Below, one piece after another: positions 5,185 to 7,185 of a DNA stretch of 7,185 nucleotides. Source of the stretch: Balneolaceae bacterium (lineage in GTDB: Bacteria; Bacteroidota; Rhodothermia; Balneolales; Balneolaceae); NCBI GenBank assembly GCA_007127395.1, contig SKZL01000062.1:1-7185 (forward strand), written 5' to 3'. The notes under the pieces are model-generated. The model had not been told where the DNA came from. It saw only the letters and a program-made list of their open reading frames with translations, and searched no databases. A program made the position numbers and the translations under genes. Positions within the stretch are counted from its first letter, which is position 1, and each line of letters opens with the position of its first letter.

Positions 5185-6351
5185 ATGGCTGACTTTAATA
5201 AAGAAAGTACGATCAGTATCACATGTCCGCTTGGCCTGGCACCTACGCTTCAACAGGAAGTGGAGAAATTGGGTTATAAGCCGATTGAGGTCAGAGATAC
5301 CGGAATTGAAATAACCGGAACACTGAACGATTGTATCACGCTCAACTTTTGGTTGCGAACGGCGCATCGGGTACACTATCTCATTGAAGAGAAGCAGATT
5401 TTTAAACCGGATGATCTTCGTAATTGGATCAAACGGATGCCCTGGGAAGAGTGGATACCTCATAACGGATACTTCTCTGTTACGTCCCGTGTTGACCATC
5501 CGACGATTGAAAATGATCAGTTCGCCAATCTTGTTGTCAAGGATGCAGTTGTAGACCGTATCCGGTTCAAAAAGAATTTGAGGCCCGACAGTGGGTCTGA
5601 CCTCCAGAAATCTGTACTGTTCCTTTTTTGGAACAGGGACATTGCCAGAATTTTTATTGATACCTCCGGGGAGTCACTTTCCAGGAGAAATTACAGGACA
5701 TCTTCAGCAGCGGCTCCTATGCAGGAATCTCTGGCTGCCGGAATTGTTCAGGCAACCCGATGGAAGCCTGGGGATCACTTTATCAATCCAATGACCGGGA
5801 GTGGAACACTTGCCATTGAAGCACTCTTTATTGCACTAAACCGTGCGCCCGCTTCACTAAGAAACAATTTTGGGTTTATGCATATCGTGGGATATGACGA
5901 AGAACTTTATCTTCGCATCCGTGATGAAGCCAAGAAAAGTGCTTTGAAAGATTTTCAGGGGAAGATTATTGCTACAGATATCGATCCGCAGGCTATAATT
6001 GCAGCAAAAAAGAATGCACAGACAGCCGGTGTTGACCATCTGATTCATTTTGAAACTTGTGATATCAGTAAAACACCCGTACCGGAAGGTGATGGGGTTG
6101 TGGTTGTAAACCCTCCTTATGGTATGCGATTGGGTGATGACAGAGATTTAAGGCCACTCTATAAACAGATTGGAGATTTTATGAAGAGTGAATGTCCCGG
6201 AAAAACAGGTTATGTTTTCACTGCGAATATGGCTCTGGCAAAAAAAGTGGGTCTGAGAGCGGCTAGCCGAACGCAATTTTTCAACTCTACGTTGGAATGC
6301 AGGCTACTCGAGTATGAACTTTATGAGGGTAGTAAAAAGATTGAAGATTAA
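5185..6351 (+). CDS. THUMP-type class I SAM-dependent RNA methyltransferase (RlmL-like, YpsC family)
   Basis: 388 residues, the usual length for the single-methyltransferase relatives of RlmL's N-terminal half, which make N2-methylguanosine in 23S rRNA; the exact target here is inferred. The N-terminal 1-165 contains the ferredoxin-like/THUMP RNA-binding part, opening with CPLGLAPTLQQEVEKLG (14-30) and carrying LNFWLRTAHRV (53-63). GESLSRRNYR (162-171) leads into the catalytic domain. SAM-binding motif I is NPMTGSGTLAIEA (201-213), motif II ATDIDP (263-268), and the catalytic NPPYG is at 309-313, the signature for methylation of exocyclic amines. Motif I starts with Asn where most relatives have Asp (DPxCGSGT). 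The protein acts in the cytoplasm. The ATG at 5185 has no obvious Shine-Dalgarno but immediately precedes the conserved region. It is followed 36 bp later by the acyltransferase gene, probably in one transcript. Confidence 0.92.
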   Translation: MADFNKESTISITCPLGLAPTLQQEVEKLGYKPIEVRDTGIEITGTLNDCITLNFWLRTAHRVHYLIEEKQIFKPDDLRNWIKRMPWEEWIPHNGYFSVTSRVDHPTIENDQFANLVVKDAVVDRIRFKKNLRPDSGSDLQKSVLFLFWNRDIARIFIDTSGESLSRRNYRTSSAAAPMQESLAAGIVQATRWKPGDHFINPMTGSGTLAIEALFIALNRAPASLRNNFGFMHIVGYDEELYLRIRDEAKKSALKDFQGKIIATDIDPQAIIAAKKNAQTAGVDHLIHFETCDISKTPVPEGDGVVVVNPPYGMRLGDDRDLRPLYKQIGDFMKSECPGKTGYVFTANMALAKKVGLRAASRTQFFNSTLECRLLEYELYEGSKKIED

Positions 6352-6387
6352 TCCAATATCCTCTACTGATATCTGAACAGAGAACCA

Positions 6388-7077
6388 TTGAAATCCATAA
6401 CATCAAAGCAGTCAAAAGAATTTATTGCAGCTCAGGAATCTGATTGGTTTATCAGGTTGTTTGATATCTATGTACGAAATTTGTTCTGGCGAAAATTTGA
6501 GAATGTCTGGATTCAAGCAGAATATTTGCCTGAGTCCGGTGATAGGACAATCTACTATCTCAACCACACAAGTTGGTGGGACGGATTGATCCCTTTTTTG
6601 CTCAATCAAAAGGTATTTAAACAGAGAGCGCGGGCAATGATGGAAGACAAGCAGATGCAGCGGCATCGGTTCTTTAAAAAAATCGGTGCATTTTCCGTAA
6701 ATCTTGCTGACAAAAAAAGCAGTGTCAGATCACTTCGTTATGCCATAAAATCTATGGAGAGAGAAGAAGCATCCCTTTTTATCTATCCGGAAGGGCGTTT
6801 AGTTCCCTTTTCTACGGATAAACCGGAATTCAAAGATGGTCTCGCCTGGATTATTTCAAAGCTGGTCGGGATCAAAGTTGTTCCAGTGGGTATATATACG
6901 GCTCATCTAAAGAGTGACAAGCCTGAGCTTTTTTTAAAAATCGGTTCTCCGGTTGTGATTCCGGAGAGAGAAGATGTTATGGATATTAAGAACCGGCTTG
7001 AAGGTGAATTACAACGGTTATTGATACAGTTGGTTCACGACGCTCATTCAGAAATTTCCCCTTTCAGAAGAATTTAG
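6388..7077 (+). CDS. PlsC-like lysophospholipid acyltransferase family protein
   Basis: 229 residues of the glycerophospholipid acyltransferase fold (PF01553). The catalytic H-x4-D box is NHTSWWDG (59-66; His60, Asp65). The acceptor-binding block is YPEGRL (133-138; Glu135), a variant of the classic FPEGTRS with Leu and Val-Pro-Phe-Ser following. VVPVGIY (164-170) matches the usual downstream block. Only short hydrophobic stretches are present, so it is likely peripheral at the inner membrane. Expected chemistry is acyl transfer to a lysophospholipid or another hydroxyl acceptor; lysophosphatidate is only one option and other acceptors such as carotenoid glycosides or aminolipids cannot be excluded. 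The first in-frame ATG is at about codon 84, beyond the H-x4-D box, so a non-ATG start is required: TTG at 6388 is best, preceded by purine-rich AGAGAA (6379-6384), with CTG at 6373 as a less likely alternative. The in-frame stop upstream is at 6367. Confidence 0.88.
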   Translation: MKSITSKQSKEFIAAQESDWFIRLFDIYVRNLFWRKFENVWIQAEYLPESGDRTIYYLNHTSWWDGLIPFLLNQKVFKQRARAMMEDKQMQRHRFFKKIGAFSVNLADKKSSVRSLRYAIKSMEREEASLFIYPEGRLVPFSTDKPEFKDGLAWIISKLVGIKVVPVGIYTAHLKSDKPELFLKIGSPVVIPEREDVMDIKNRLEGELQRLLIQLVHDAHSEISPFRRI

Positions 7078-7095
7078 GCTTATAATCCGAGTCGA

Positions 7096-7185
7096 TCAAA
7101 GCTTCACAGACATCTTTTTTTCACTGCTCTCGATTGATTTTTCGATAATAGTGATCACATCTTTTGCAGTATCCGGGGAAACCGG
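7096..7185 (-). CDS. C-terminal fragment, probably Gfo/Idh/MocA-family oxidoreductase
   Basis: A minus-strand frame open from the right edge gives 29 residues and a TGA stop (complement of 7096-7098). The peptide starts PVSPDTAKDV and ends SEKKMSVKL. This resembles the usual end of Gfo/Idh/MocA NAD(P)-dependent sugar dehydrogenases, where 'PVSG/PxDAxxxxxIIExxxxSsexgkxVxl' closes the protein. It is convergent with the acyltransferase gene, with only 18 bp between the two stops. The fragment is short and the match is to a loose pattern, so the identity is tentative; that it is coding is more secure. Confidence 0.6.
   Translation of the reverse strand, partial: PVSPDTAKDVITIIEKSIESSEKKMSVKL

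Noticed and set aside
5146..5499. Minus-strand 117-codon open frame over the terminator-side gap and methyltransferase start
   Set aside because: Antisense to a conserved RNA-binding domain; no recognisable features, so it is a shadow.

Overview
The window reads like an ordinary chromosomal stretch of a Gram-negative, moderate-GC bacterium. A lineage in or near Bacteroidota/Balneolota is my best guess. It rests on a lipoprotein signal with Ser at +2, mostly weak Shine-Dalgarno sequences, and a mix of a PqaA-like lipoprotein, a DUF971 protein, a tailless SlyD-type FKBP and a THUMP methyltransferase. This is an inference from gene style; no phylogenetic marker is present. I see no rRNA, tRNA, CRISPR array, insertion sequence or phage gene.

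Layout, left to right. (1) 3-872 (+): a 5'-truncated PLP enzyme of the serine racemase / threonine dehydratase family. (2) A 181-bp gap with a good sigma70-like promoter leads into 1054-2481 (+), a lipoprotein of the PhoPQ-activated pathogenicity-related (PqaA) alpha/beta-hydrolase family. It is followed after 1 nt by a two-helix membrane protein (2483-2851) and then by two tiny membrane proteins (2881-3081, DUF3185-like; 3091-3351, a divergent sister). These four look like one transcription unit. (3) A DUF971 (GBBH-like N-terminal) zinc-site protein lies on the minus strand at 3374-3712, convergent with that unit and divergent from the next gene. (4) 3777-4502 (+): a five-helix membrane protein with a soluble C-terminal domain. 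(5) 4621-5049 (+): an FKBP/SlyD-like prolyl isomerase starting at TTG with a clear Shine-Dalgarno, ended by a strong intrinsic terminator at 5073-5116. (6) 5185-6351 and 6388-7077 (+): a THUMP-type RNA methyltransferase and a PlsC-like acyltransferase (also TTG start), probably co-transcribed. (7) The 3' end of a minus-strand gene, 7096-7185, resembling the C-terminus of Gfo/Idh/MocA oxidoreductases.

Most genes are housekeeping or envelope-related: amino-acid metabolism, protein folding, rRNA modification, phospholipid acylation and envelope proteins. I did not find a convincing new multi-gene system. The most interesting piece is the lipoprotein plus three small membrane proteins at 1054-3351, including a tandem pair of diverged DUF3185-type proteins.
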